Assembly (NCBI GenBank): GCA_964423795.1
Contig: CAYRGC010000002.1
Location: 62,001 to 126,000, forward strand
Direction of reading: 5' to 3'
Length of the DNA stretch: 64,000 nt
DNA from: CAYRGC01 sp964423795
GTDB lineage: Bacteria; Patescibacteriota; Gracilibacteria; Peribacterales; Peribacteraceae
Part shown: positions 7,691-16,564 of the stretch, one piece after another
Layout: every line of letters starts with the position of its first letter
Position numbering within the stretch: position 1 is the first letter of the stretch
Translations under genes and position numbers: made by a program
The notes under the pieces: generated by a model
Seen by the model: only the letters and a program-made list of their open reading frames with translations
Told to the model about the DNA's origin: nothing
Databases searched by the model: none

Positions 7691-10600
7691 ATGAGCACCG
7701 CATCATCGCGCACCAAAATCATCATCTCACTCGCCGTCGTGACCCTGGGGATCGCGGGAGCGGTCGCGATGATCGGCGTCGTCTCGCGTTTCCGCGCGCA
7801 ACTGGCTTCAACGTCATCAATGACGGGCGCGCCTTCATTCATGCCTAGAGACTCTAGAACGGTTCCGAATCTCGATGAAGCTCGCACCATTGCCTTCGAC
7901 ATCGTCGTGCACAACGTGCTGGTGTCGCATAGCGTCATCAGATCGGCAATGGGTTACATGGACGCCAGACCCGGAGGAATGGGAGGGGGCTGGACGGTGA
8001 GCATCGGAAAGTCCCGGAAATTAAAAGCCGGAGAGAGGCAGGACACGCCGTACGTGTGCTTCGGAAGAGTGAATGATACCGAGGTCTGCTCGCAAGGAAC
8101 GCTCGTCGTCGGCAAGCAGCATCACGTTGCCGTCGTCTATACCGGCAGCGACGCCCTTTTTTACATCGACGGCGCGCTGGATTCGTCCGTGCCTTTCCGC
8201 TCTTGGTTTTTCACGCAGCAAAATCCGTACGTCCTGGGTGACGGATTCCGCGGATTCCTGAGCGATGTCCGCGTCTACTCAAAACCCCTCGGACCGGCGG
8301 ACATCGCGGCGCTGGCGAACAACCAGGCGCCGAACGACGACTCGTTGCTCGGACAATGGCTTGGATCCGGTCCCGCTACCGAACCGTCCCCCTCCCCGGC
8401 GCTTGTCGCCTCCGGCGGCGGCGCAAACGTGTGCACCCGACCCGCCGCTCCGTGGGTACCGTATGCCAACTTGAAGCAAGAGAACGGCGCGCGCGGGGCG
8501 TTCAAGGTTTCCGTTCTGCGGCAGCCGGAAAGCATGCAATCGACCGACACGGTCGTTCCGTTCGAAATCAGGATAACCAATACTGATCCCTCCGTAACGA
8601 TCGACGATGCCGAACTGTCGTTTGAACCCCCTGTACGAGAGTGGTCCGTCCCCGACGGCGAAGATACGCCTCTCTCGAAATCCGATGCGGGACTTGAATG
8701 CAGTTCTGATCCCGATTGTACTTTCAAAAAGTGCAATAGGATCGTGCTGGCCCCCGGAGAAAGCAGGACTTACAAGATTGTCATGAAAATCGACAAGTTC
8801 GATTGCGGCTCGTTTGCCCCTTTTACCTTCCTTGCCCAATCCTATCACTATCCTCAGGCAATCGGTCGTGCCGTAGTGAAATTGGCATCCGTGTGTCCTA
8901 CACAGGAAGGGCATCCTTTTTTAACCAAAGACCCTCTTGCAACGGAAGCACGCTACCACTACATCACCCGCTTACCTTGGGATAAAGAGGCAGCGACGAA
9001 TTTCTCGCAGGAGCCACGAATTGGAGGAATTTTCCGTTCGCTCGATGGCAACTTCATTGTAAAGGATGGGCTGTATCGTGTGGAGAATCTGCCCGAGCAC
9101 TATAAAACCCTCAACAACGGCATCGATTCCTACAACTGGCCAGAACTTTTCGACACCCGACATCCGGAGCTCGGTTTTGTGAAGCTGCCCCCGGTCCCCA
9201 AAGACGTGCTCAATGCCAGCAGCCAGATCGCCCAGGATCTTCCCTACAGCCTCAGGGCGATCGGCATCAGCCAGCAGGGCGGAAAAATCAGCCTGAAGGG
9301 ACAAGTGCAAACGAGCGACGGCAAAAACGTCTTCACCATCCTCGTTTTCGAACGCGCCACGCAGAAATACTCGGTGAAATACATCGGGGACTTTCTCCAT
9401 GACAGCAATTACAGCGGCGCGGAATACCTCACCGAAGGGATTCCCGACTGGAAGCTTCCGGACATCCATCAGGGCCTGCCGACGCGCCTCATTTCGCTGA
9501 CGAATGATGGCCGCCTTGCACTGTTCGGAACATATACGAACGACTACTTCGCCCCGAATCACTACTATCTCTTCGACACGATAAACAAAACCATCGAATC
9601 TCTTCATGGCACCTTCGGAGTACCGCTCTATCCCGATGTTCTTACACCTGACTGCAATAACCCGCGACCGATTTATAAAACGGGTGAAATGAACTTTTGT
9701 TCCGAGGAGATTACCACTGTCTTTCTTACAGGCACGAAGGAGAAGCCACTGATCTTCTTTACGCTCAATTCACTTGTGAACGGTGAAAGGCATTTCAAAT
9801 CTGAATTTAGAAACTTCATCATCAATGGCGTAAAAGTCTCTAAAGATTTTGTGGATACAAAACAATACGTCTTCACGCCATACGTCTATGACGTTCTCAA
9901 GAAACAAGCGACTCCGCTTTTCAGCGGAACGCCGTACTCCTACGAACGCCTCGTCAGCATCAATCCTCAGATGTACGGCTCCCGCGGCGCGACGGTACAG
10001 GGTGCGTCGCCGGACGGGCGGTACGTCTACCTCGTGCAAAGGCGCGGCCCCCGGGAAAACATCCCCATGCCGCCCCCGGATCCGAGCATCATCGCCTACG
10101 ATAGGCTCACACAAGGCTTTATCCGGCTCCCCCACCTACATGAAACGTCATGGTTGACTTGGGGAGATCCGATCGGCATACAACCTTTCGTTTTCCGCAC
10201 GGACACAAAAAGTGTCTTGAATACGAACGATATTCCTCCGGGGACATTCGATGAAAAACTCTTCGATGGCAGGCCGGCATGGGCCGTGCTCATGGAGATC
10301 GTTCTTCCGGACATTTCCCCGCCACCGCCCGCATACGGCGTTTCCTCCGGGGCTTCTTCCGCCGTCACTGTTCCCAATCCCCTGTCCAGCTCGTCGGCAA
10401 CCGTCACAGTACCTCAAGCATCGTCGTCAAGCCCGGCAGCTCTTCCCGTCACCACCGTTCCCGTGTCCACATCGGTTGCAAACTCCGCCCCCGTCGCGTT
10501 GCCGAACACGAACGCTCCCGAGAGAGATTTCGGCGGACTGACGACGATCCTTCCGATCCCCGCAATCGACGGCGCGAAGACCGTGACAGCCCTGGTCCGC

Positions 10601-11872
10601 GATACCGCACCCGTCTCCGACAAACAGGCGCCGAAGGGCATCGTGATGTCGGGAGCCCCGAACGGCTGGGGCCTGTACCTCGGCAAGAACAACCTCCTCT
10701 GCTTCGGCAAGATCGGCGTAAGTGAGAAGTGCTCGACGAAGCCCGTTTCGCCCAACGCCGAACACCATGTGGCAGTGGTCCTGGACGGCAAGCAGGTCAG
10801 CTTCTACATCGACGGCGCCCCGGATTCGTCCGTGCCATACGCCGAGACCTTCAATGCCGGAGGCAGCCAGTACTTCATCGGAGGCGCCTTCTACCAGATC
10901 TGGAATTCGAGCAATTTCTTCTACGGCCCGATCAAGAACGTCCGCGCGTATTCCGTCGCGCTGTCCGCCGATGATATCCGCGCGGTCGCGAAGGGGGCCG
11001 GAACGACGAGCGACGCTCTGCTCCTCGGCAGCTGGCTCCAGCAAACGCCCGCCCTCCCGCCGGTCGGCGACGTGAATGCCGACGGCACCTTCGGCGCCGC
11101 GGACACGATCCTGGTCCAGCGCCATCTCAACGGCTCCGCGCCGATCACCGACCCTGCCGTCCTGAAGCGCGCCGACGCCGACGCGAGCGGAACGATCGAC
11201 AACGCGGACGTCCTCCTCATCCAGGCAAGGGGCCTCGGGCTCGTGAACTCCCTGCCCGCGAAGTTCGGCGACCTCAACCATGACCTGCAGTACAGCGCGG
11301 CGGACACGATCATCGCGAAACGGATGGCGATCGGAGGGGCGTACTCGCCGTCGGACCTGTACCTGGCGGACGTGAACATGGACGGAAAGGTCGACGCCGC
11401 CGACGCGGACCTCATCGCCCGCGCCGGACTGGGAGAGGTCACGCTGCCCGCGCTTTCCGAGAACAACCCGTCGCCCGCGCCCGCGAACCCGCCCGCGCCC
11501 GGCGCGTCGTGCGGGGATGGAGCACTGCAGGCTGCCGAGCAGTGCGACGACGGGAACGCCGCGGACAACGACGGCTGCTCCGCGCGGTGCATGGATGAAT
11601 TCTGCGGAGACGGCGTGGTCCAGCCTCCCGAGCAGTGCGACGACGGCAACACGAGGAACAACGACGCCTGTTCCAGCCGCTGCATGATCTCCGCGCCGCG
11701 CGCCCTCGCCCCCGTTCCCGCTCCCATAGCGGCACCCGCCCCCTCGCCCGTTCCCGCGCCCGTTCCCGTCGCCCCGAGCGCCGCCGCGCCGGCAGTCGCG
11801 CCCGACGTGAACGTGACCGATTGCGCGGGGAAATCCTGGCTGGATTTCGTGAAGTGCATGTCGGGCTTCTAG
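7691..11872 (+). CDS. giant exported LamG-dockerin-DUF4215 protein
   Basis: 1393 residues with an N-terminal membrane anchor/signal (about 9-31). A LamG/concanavalin-like domain lies at about 60-225 (HHVAVVYTGSDALFYIDGAL, DVRVYSKPL). A long middle part has an Ig-like region with Cys-rich VTIDDAELSFEPP and a region with repeated Y/N/W-rich strands. A Ser/Pro linker leads to a second LamG at about 950-1115 (HHVAVVLDGKQVSFYIDGAP). Four dockerin-type Ca-binding loops follow at about 1125-1250 (GDVNADGTFGAADT, ADASGTIDNADV, GDLNHDLQYSAADT, DVNMDGKVDAADAD). Two DUF4215 Cys repeats (CGDG..QCDDGN, about 1271-1333) and a Pro/Ala tail ending DCAGKSWLDFVKCMSGF complete it. Likely cell-surface binding or adhesion. 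The long pyrimidine leader replaces an SD. Confidence 0.85.
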   Translation: MSTASSRTKIIISLAVVTLGIAGAVAMIGVVSRFRAQLASTSSMTGAPSFMPRDSRTVPNLDEARTIAFDIVVHNVLVSHSVIRSAMGYMDARPGGMGGGWTVSIGKSRKLKAGERQDTPYVCFGRVNDTEVCSQGTLVVGKQHHVAVVYTGSDALFYIDGALDSSVPFRSWFFTQQNPYVLGDGFRGFLSDVRVYSKPLGPADIAALANNQAPNDDSLLGQWLGSGPATEPSPSPALVASGGGANVCTRPAAPWVPYANLKQENGARGAFKVSVLRQPESMQSTDTVVPFEIRITNTDPSVTIDDAELSFEPPVREWSVPDGEDTPLSKSDAGLECSSDPDCTFKKCNRIVLAPGESRTYKIVMKIDKFDCGSFAPFTFLAQSYHYPQAIGRAVVKLASVCPTQEGHPFLTKDPLATEARYHYITRLPWDKEAATNFSQEPRIGGIFRSLDGNFIVKDGLYRVENLPEHYKTLNNGIDSYNWPELFDTRHPELGFVKLPPVPKDVLNASSQIAQDLPYSLRAIGISQQGGKISLKGQVQTSDGKNVFTILVFERATQKYSVKYIGDFLHDSNYSGAEYLTEGIPDWKLPDIHQGLPTRLISLTNDGRLALFGTYTNDYFAPNHYYLFDTINKTIESLHGTFGVPLYPDVLTPDCNNPRPIYKTGEMNFCSEEITTVFLTGTKEKPLIFFTLNSLVNGERHFKSEFRNFIINGVKVSKDFVDTKQYVFTPYVYDVLKKQATPLFSGTPYSYERLVSINPQMYGSRGATVQGASPDGRYVYLVQRRGPRENIPMPPPDPSIIAYDRLTQGFIRLPHLHETSWLTWGDPIGIQPFVFRTDTKSVLNTNDIPPGTFDEKLFDGRPAWAVLMEIVLPDISPPPPAYGVSSGASSAVTVPNPLSSSSATVTVPQASSSSPAALPVTTVPVSTSVANSAPVALPNTNAPERDFGGLTTILPIPAIDGAKTVTALVRDTAPVSDKQAPKGIVMSGAPNGWGLYLGKNNLLCFGKIGVSEKCSTKPVSPNAEHHVAVVLDGKQVSFYIDGAPDSSVPYAETFNAGGSQYFIGGAFYQIWNSSNFFYGPIKNVRAYSVALSADDIRAVAKGAGTTSDALLLGSWLQQTPALPPVGDVNADGTFGAADTILVQRHLNGSAPITDPAVLKRADADASGTIDNADVLLIQARGLGLVNSLPAKFGDLNHDLQYSAADTIIAKRMAIGGAYSPSDLYLADVNMDGKVDAADADLIARAGLGEVTLPALSENNPSPAPANPPAPGASCGDGALQAAEQCDDGNAADNDGCSARCMDEFCGDGVVQPPEQCDDGNTRNNDACSSRCMISAPRALAPVPAPIAAPAPSPVPAPVPVAPSAAAPAVAPDVNVTDCAGKSWLDFVKCMSGF

Positions 11873-11916
11873 GGTCCGGGGGAGAAATCGCGTATGGCTG
11901 AAAGGCGCGCCACTGC

Positions 11917-11922
11917 TACACT
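11917..11922 (+). promoter_or_regulatory. extended -10 TGC-TACACT of alaS, leaderless
   Basis: Ends 9 bases before ATG 11932. Confidence 0.55.
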
Positions 11923-11931
11923 CCGGGCTCC

Positions 11932-13779
11932 ATGAAGCCCCTCTCCACCGACCAGATCCGGCAAGCGTACCTCGACTTCTTCAAGGCCAAGGGCCACGCC
12001 GTGATCCCCGGCGCCCCGCTCATCCCGGAGAACGACCCCACGGTGCTCTTCACCACCGCCGGCATGCACCCGCTCGTCCCCTATCTCCTCGGGGAGAAGC
12101 ACCCAGCAGGCAACCGCCTCACGGACGTGCAGCGCTGCGGCCGCACCGGCGACATCGACGAGGTGGGCGACGCGTCGCACCTCACGATGTTCGAGATGCT
12201 CGGCAACTGGAGCCTGGGCGACTACTTCAAGGAGGGGGCCATCTCCTTCAGCTTCGAGTTCATCACGAAGGTGCTCGGCATCCCGCTCGAGAAATTCGCG
12301 GTGACGTGCTTCGAGGGCGACGCGGACGCCCCCCGCGACGAGGAGAGCGCGGCGATCTGGGAAAAACTCGGCGTGCCGCGCGAGCGCATCGGCTTCCTGC
12401 CGAAGGCGAAGAACTGGTGGGGACCCGCCGGCAAGACCGGCCCCTGCGGACCGGACACGGAGATGTTCTATTGGGTGGGTCCGTCCGAGCTCCCGCCGCC
12501 GGGCAGCAACCCCGCGACCGACGACCCGAACTGGCTCGAGATCTGGAACGACGTCTTCATGCAGTACAACAAGAAGGAGGACGGCACGTTCGAGCCCTTG
12601 AAGCAGCAGAACGTGGACACGGGCATGGGCCTCGAACGCGTGGCCGCGGTGCTGCAGGGCGTGAAGAGCGTCTACGACACGGATGCCTTCAAGCCGATCA
12701 TGGACGCGATCGCCTCGCTCGCGACGCAATCCGACGCGAAGGCGGAACGCAACCGGCGCATCATCGCCGACCACCTGAAGGCCGCGACGTTCATGGTGAT
12801 GGACGGCGTGCGCCCCTCGAACGTCGATCAGGGCTACGTGCTGCGACGGATCATCCGCCGCGCGATCCGCTCGGGACGACCGCTCGGCATCGAGGGCGGG
12901 CTCGTGACGCCCGTCGCGAAGGCCGTCATCGCGCAGTACGGCGTGACGTACCCGGCGCTCAGGACGAAGGAGGCGGAGATCATCGACGTGCTGTCGAAGG
13001 AGGAGGCGCAGTTCGGCCGCACTCTCGAGGAAGGCATGAAGCACTACAGGAAGACGACGGGACCGATCGACGGCGCCACCGCCTTCCACCTCTACGACAC
13101 GTACGGCTTCCCGATCGAGCTCACGAAGGAGCTCGCGGCCGAGGACGGACGGACCGTGGACGAGGCCGGCTTCCAGAAGGCGTTCGAAGAGCACCAGGCG
13201 AAGAGCCGCGCGGGCGCCGCGCAGAAGTTCGCGGGAGGACTCGCGGACCACAGCGACGAGACCACCAAGCTCCACACGGCGACGCACCTGCTCAACGCCG
13301 CGCTCCACCGCGTGCTCGGCAACCACGTCGAGCAGAAGGGAAGCAACATCACGGCCGAGCGCCTGCGCTTCGACTTCACGCATCCCGCGAAGATGACGCC
13401 CGAGCAGATCAAGGAAGTGGAGGATCTCGTGAACGAGGCCATCAAGGCCGACCTGCCCGTGACCTACCACCTCACGACGGTGGACGGCGCGAAGGCCGAG
13501 GGCGCCATCGGCGTCTTCGACGACCGCTACGCCAGCGAGGTGAAGGTGTACGTGATGGGCGATCCGTCCGCCAAAACGGCGGGAAGCGGCAAGGTGGGCG
13601 ACGGCTCCGTCTTCAGCAAGGAGATCTGCGGCGGCCCGCACGTGGCCGCGACCGGCATGCTCGGGAGCTTCAAGATCCAAAAGGAGGAAAGCAGCTCCTC
13701 CGGCGTGCGGCGCATCAAGGCCGTCGTGGCCGGCGGACCGAAGACGATCGAGGCGGCGGGAAGCGTCCTCCATCCCTAA
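11932..13779 (+). CDS. alaS: alanyl-tRNA synthetase, C-terminally short form
   Basis: 615 residues against about 870 in E. coli. The class II aminoacylation domain is intact: TTAGMHPLVPYLLGEKHP, RLTDVQRCGRTGDIDEVG, FEMLGNWSLGDYFK, GPCGPDTEMFYW, MGLERVAAVLQG and RRIIRRAIRSGRPLG. The editing domain is present with HTATHLLNAALH and CGGPHVAATGML, which hold the Zn ligands. The protein ends soon after, at VVAGGPKTIEAAG, so the oligomerisation and C-Ala domains are missing. Such short AlaRS forms are common in Patescibacteria (general knowledge). The gene is monocistronic and probably leaderless. Confidence 0.95.
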   Translation: MKPLSTDQIRQAYLDFFKAKGHAVIPGAPLIPENDPTVLFTTAGMHPLVPYLLGEKHPAGNRLTDVQRCGRTGDIDEVGDASHLTMFEMLGNWSLGDYFKEGAISFSFEFITKVLGIPLEKFAVTCFEGDADAPRDEESAAIWEKLGVPRERIGFLPKAKNWWGPAGKTGPCGPDTEMFYWVGPSELPPPGSNPATDDPNWLEIWNDVFMQYNKKEDGTFEPLKQQNVDTGMGLERVAAVLQGVKSVYDTDAFKPIMDAIASLATQSDAKAERNRRIIADHLKAATFMVMDGVRPSNVDQGYVLRRIIRRAIRSGRPLGIEGGLVTPVAKAVIAQYGVTYPALRTKEAEIIDVLSKEEAQFGRTLEEGMKHYRKTTGPIDGATAFHLYDTYGFPIELTKELAAEDGRTVDEAGFQKAFEEHQAKSRAGAAQKFAGGLADHSDETTKLHTATHLLNAALHRVLGNHVEQKGSNITAERLRFDFTHPAKMTPEQIKEVEDLVNEAIKADLPVTYHLTTVDGAKAEGAIGVFDDRYASEVKVYVMGDPSAKTAGSGKVGDGSVFSKEICGGPHVAATGMLGSFKIQKEESSSSGVRRIKAVVAGGPKTIEAAGSVLHP

Positions 13780-13855
13780 CCCTTCCTCCGGAGGAGGAAG
13801 GGAAGGAATTACATGCGAACGGTTTCCCCTCCTCCCTCGGAAGAGGAGTAAGGGG
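13780..13855. repeat. two REP-like GC-rich palindromes
   Basis: CCCTTCCTCC-GGA-GGAGGAAGGG (13780-13802) is a perfect 10-bp stem. A second imperfect palindrome with CCCCTCCTC and GAGGAG..AGGGG arms follows at 13826-13855. Neither has a T-run, so they look like dispersed intergenic repeats, not ordinary terminators. Confidence 0.5.
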
Positions 13856-13923
13856 TGGAGGTCGTACTGAAAGAGAGATACGAGAGGGAGACATGGTATG
13901 CTCGGAAGCGAACCGCTTTCCCC

Positions 13924-15102
13924 ATGCGTGGACTCCGCTCATCGCTGATCCTCAGCGTCGTCGCCGGCCTGCTCCTGCTTCCTCTCCCCGCGTCCGCCAT
14001 GCGGACGACGGTGTGGAGCTTCCTCAACGGCGACGTGAACGGGAACTGGAACGTGACGGCGCTCAACCGTCCCGTGCCCGGCCAGGACGGCCTGCGGATC
14101 TCCACGGCGAAGGACGGCTACATGCTGCGCTCCACGGACGACCTGGGACACGGCATCGACGCCCTGACCTTCACGGTGACGAGCCGGTCGACGGTGGAGG
14201 CGCTGCTGCTGTGGCACCCGCGCGGCGCCGCGGAGGGACTCATCGGACAGGTGCCGTTCACGATCCCCGCGTCCGACGAGCCCCGCAACATCAACGTGAC
14301 GGGCAGCGGCCTGCCGGGATGGGACTCGCACGCGGACATGGTCGGTTTCCGGCTGCCGGCCGGCGCGGACGTCACGATCCAGGGCATCGGGCTGCACCGG
14401 TGGAACCCGTACGAGAAGGCGATCGAGCTCGTGAAGGGCTTCTGGACGCTCGATACCGAATCGCCGCACAGCATCAACTTCCTGTGGGGACCGCTGATCT
14501 CCACCAATCCCGTGACGCGCGAGTCCCTCTACGCCGAATCCCCGCCGTTCGGGTATTCCGCGGCGTGGATCTTCTTCGCGATCGTCGGCGCCGGCATCGT
14601 CGCGGCCGCGTTCCTCTATGCGCGGAGGAAGGGCGCGGGTCGGGACGACGCGTTGCGACGAAGCCTCCTCATCGTCCTTGCCGTCGCCGCCGCGTGCTGG
14701 TTCACGTTCGATCTGCGCATGAGCCTGGAGTACTGGAGCTACGTGACGAACGACATCCGGAATTACGCGATGAAACCCGTGGGCGAGAGGCGCCTGCGCA
14801 ACTTCGACGAACTTCCCGACGTGGTCGAACGGGCGCACGCCCTCCTCGAAGGACGCCCGACGTTCGGTCTCGTGACCGACGCGCCCGTCGCGCTCGGCAT
14901 CATCCGGTACCACACGTATCCGTCGCTCCCGATCCTCGCGGACAAGGCGCCGCCCGAGACGACCGACTGGCTCGTCTTCCGGTCGGACGCGATCGTGGAT
15001 GACCGGGGCCGTCTGAGCCTGCACGGCGTGCCGCTGTCCGCGTCCGGCTCGATCATCGAGCGGTTCGACGACCGCAGCTTCTTCTTCCGTACGTATCCAT
15101 GA
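13924..15102 (+). CDS. exported membrane protein, unrecognised, operon with GT-C-like protein
   Basis: 392 residues. A signal peptide (MRGLRSSLILSVVAGLLLLP...ASA) precedes a beta-rich extracytoplasmic region (about 25-210) with NGNWNVTALN and GFRLPAGADVTIQGIGLHRW. Two membrane segments follow (about 217-237 and 247-265), then a C-terminal domain with NIRNYAMKPVGERRLRNFDE-like and DWLVFRSDAIVDDRGRL sequence. The type resembles proteins that accompany polytopic glycosyltransferases, but I do not recognise a named family. ATG 13924 begins a clear signal peptide and a TATGCT (13897-13902) stands 21 bases upstream. The stop overlaps the next ATG (ATGA, 15099-15102). Confidence 0.7.
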   Translation: MRGLRSSLILSVVAGLLLLPLPASAMRTTVWSFLNGDVNGNWNVTALNRPVPGQDGLRISTAKDGYMLRSTDDLGHGIDALTFTVTSRSTVEALLLWHPRGAAEGLIGQVPFTIPASDEPRNINVTGSGLPGWDSHADMVGFRLPAGADVTIQGIGLHRWNPYEKAIELVKGFWTLDTESPHSINFLWGPLISTNPVTRESLYAESPPFGYSAAWIFFAIVGAGIVAAAFLYARRKGAGRDDALRRSLLIVLAVAAACWFTFDLRMSLEYWSYVTNDIRNYAMKPVGERRLRNFDELPDVVERAHALLEGRPTFGLVTDAPVALGIIRYHTYPSLPILADKAPPETTDWLVFRSDAIVDDRGRLSLHGVPLSASGSIIERFDDRSFFFRTYP

Positions 15103-16508
15103 GCGTCCTCGCGTTCCTCGTCGGCATGGGCGCCGTGACGGCCGTCGGCTGGACGGCGCTGCGCGCGCTTGAGCGCGGGACGCCGGTGCTCTTCCGCCTC
15201 GAACGCTGGATCTGCGGGTTCGCGCTCGGCGGAACGCTCTCCATGTTCGGCGTCTTCCTCCTGCACGCTTACGCCGGGATGCCCCTCGCCTGGTGGTCGA
15301 TGCTCGGGAGCGAAGCCGCGATGACCCTCGTCTTCGGGGCGCTCGCCTGGCCGGCGCGCGGCGCCCCCGCTCCCGTCGCGCACGCGCGAGCGGAGCCGCG
15401 GAAATGGCTTCGGATCGCTGCATACGCCGTCTTCGGCTGGGCGCTGCTCAAGATCCTCGCCGGAGGATTCGTCCTGCTCGTCACGCCGAGCTTCTTCGAT
15501 GACTCGATGGACAACTGGAACTACCGCGCCAAGATCTTCACGGACCGCCACGCCATCGTGCTCGAGCTGCCGTCCGAGACCGGCGTGGGCGGCGTCAGCT
15601 CGTATCCGCCGTCGGTCCCCCTCCTCAAGACCGAACTGGCGCTCTTGAACGGCGGCAGATGGAGCGAAGGGCTCGCGAACATCCCGCACGCGTTCTGGCT
15701 GCTCGGCTGCGGCGGCGTGCTGTGGTTCCTGCTCCGGCGGCGCCTGGGACGCGCGTGGGCCTTCTTCGGCGTCGGGACGTACTGGTCGCTGCCGCTCGTC
15801 TTGATGCACGGCGTGAACGCGTACGCCGACGTGTTCCTCTCCCTGCACTACCTGTGCGCCGTGCACTTCCTGCTCGTCGCGCTGGCCCAGGAGACGCCCG
15901 ACCGCGTCCGCTGCGCGCTGCGGCTCGCGATGCTGCCGATCGCGCTCCTGCCCTTCGTGAAGAACGAGGGCTTCGCGCTCTACGTCCCGAGCCTGCTTCT
16001 GGCCTCCGCCCTCACGCTCCTGCTCTTGCGGCGGTCGGGCAAGGCCGATCGCGCGACGCTCGTCTCCGCAAGCATCTCCGCCGCGGTCCTCCTCGGGGCG
16101 GTGCTCGTCGGGTGGATCGGGTACAAGATCGGCCACGGCCTCACCTTCGGCAACGCCAAGGGCGTCACCGGCATGGAGATCAGCTGGCAACCGAACGTGC
16201 TCCTCGCGGTGGCCATCAATACCTTCCTCGAGGGCAATTGGCTGCTGCTGTTCCCGTTCCTGCTCCTGCTCCTCCTCTGGAACAGGCGCCTGATCCGGCA
16301 TGACGCGGCGATCCTCACGCTGCTTGCCGCCGCCGCCGTCCCGTACGCCGCCCAGATGCTGCTCTTCACGCTCACGAGCCTCTCGACCGAGGCCATTCTG
16401 CAGACCGGCTACGCGCGCGGCCTCATCCACCTGATGCCCGTGATCGCGGCGCTCTCGATCCTCCTTTTGGAGCGGACGACCGAACCCCTCGCGGCGGAGC
16501 GGGCCTGA
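15099..16508 (+). CDS. polytopic membrane protein, GT-C glycosyltransferase-like
   Basis: 469 residues with roughly ten membrane segments. The loop after an early helix reads PSFFDDSMDNWNYRAKIFTD. Paired acids in the first extracytoplasmic loop are the hallmark of GT-C (dolichyl/undecaprenyl-phosphate sugar-dependent) glycosyltransferases. The following SSYPPSVPLLKTELALL and HGVNAYADVFLSLHYL match the same architecture. Substrate unknown. It is translationally coupled to the exported protein upstream, and the two may work together on surface glycan or glycoprotein. Confidence 0.65.
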   Translation: MSVLAFLVGMGAVTAVGWTALRALERGTPVLFRLERWICGFALGGTLSMFGVFLLHAYAGMPLAWWSMLGSEAAMTLVFGALAWPARGAPAPVAHARAEPRKWLRIAAYAVFGWALLKILAGGFVLLVTPSFFDDSMDNWNYRAKIFTDRHAIVLELPSETGVGGVSSYPPSVPLLKTELALLNGGRWSEGLANIPHAFWLLGCGGVLWFLLRRRLGRAWAFFGVGTYWSLPLVLMHGVNAYADVFLSLHYLCAVHFLLVALAQETPDRVRCALRLAMLPIALLPFVKNEGFALYVPSLLLASALTLLLLRRSGKADRATLVSASISAAVLLGAVLVGWIGYKIGHGLTFGNAKGVTGMEISWQPNVLLAVAINTFLEGNWLLLFPFLLLLLLWNRRLIRHDAAILTLLAAAAVPYAAQMLLFTLTSLSTEAILQTGYARGLIHLMPVIAALSILLLERTTEPLAAERA

Positions 16509-16549
16509 ACGGACGGAAAGCGCCGATTTGCCGATGCCGCTCCGGGCTG

Positions 16550-16555
16550 TGTACT
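16550..16555 (+). promoter_or_regulatory. -10 TGTACT, leaderless
   Basis: Ends 9 bases before ATG 16565. Confidence 0.4.
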
Positions 16556-16564
16556 CTTCTGGCC

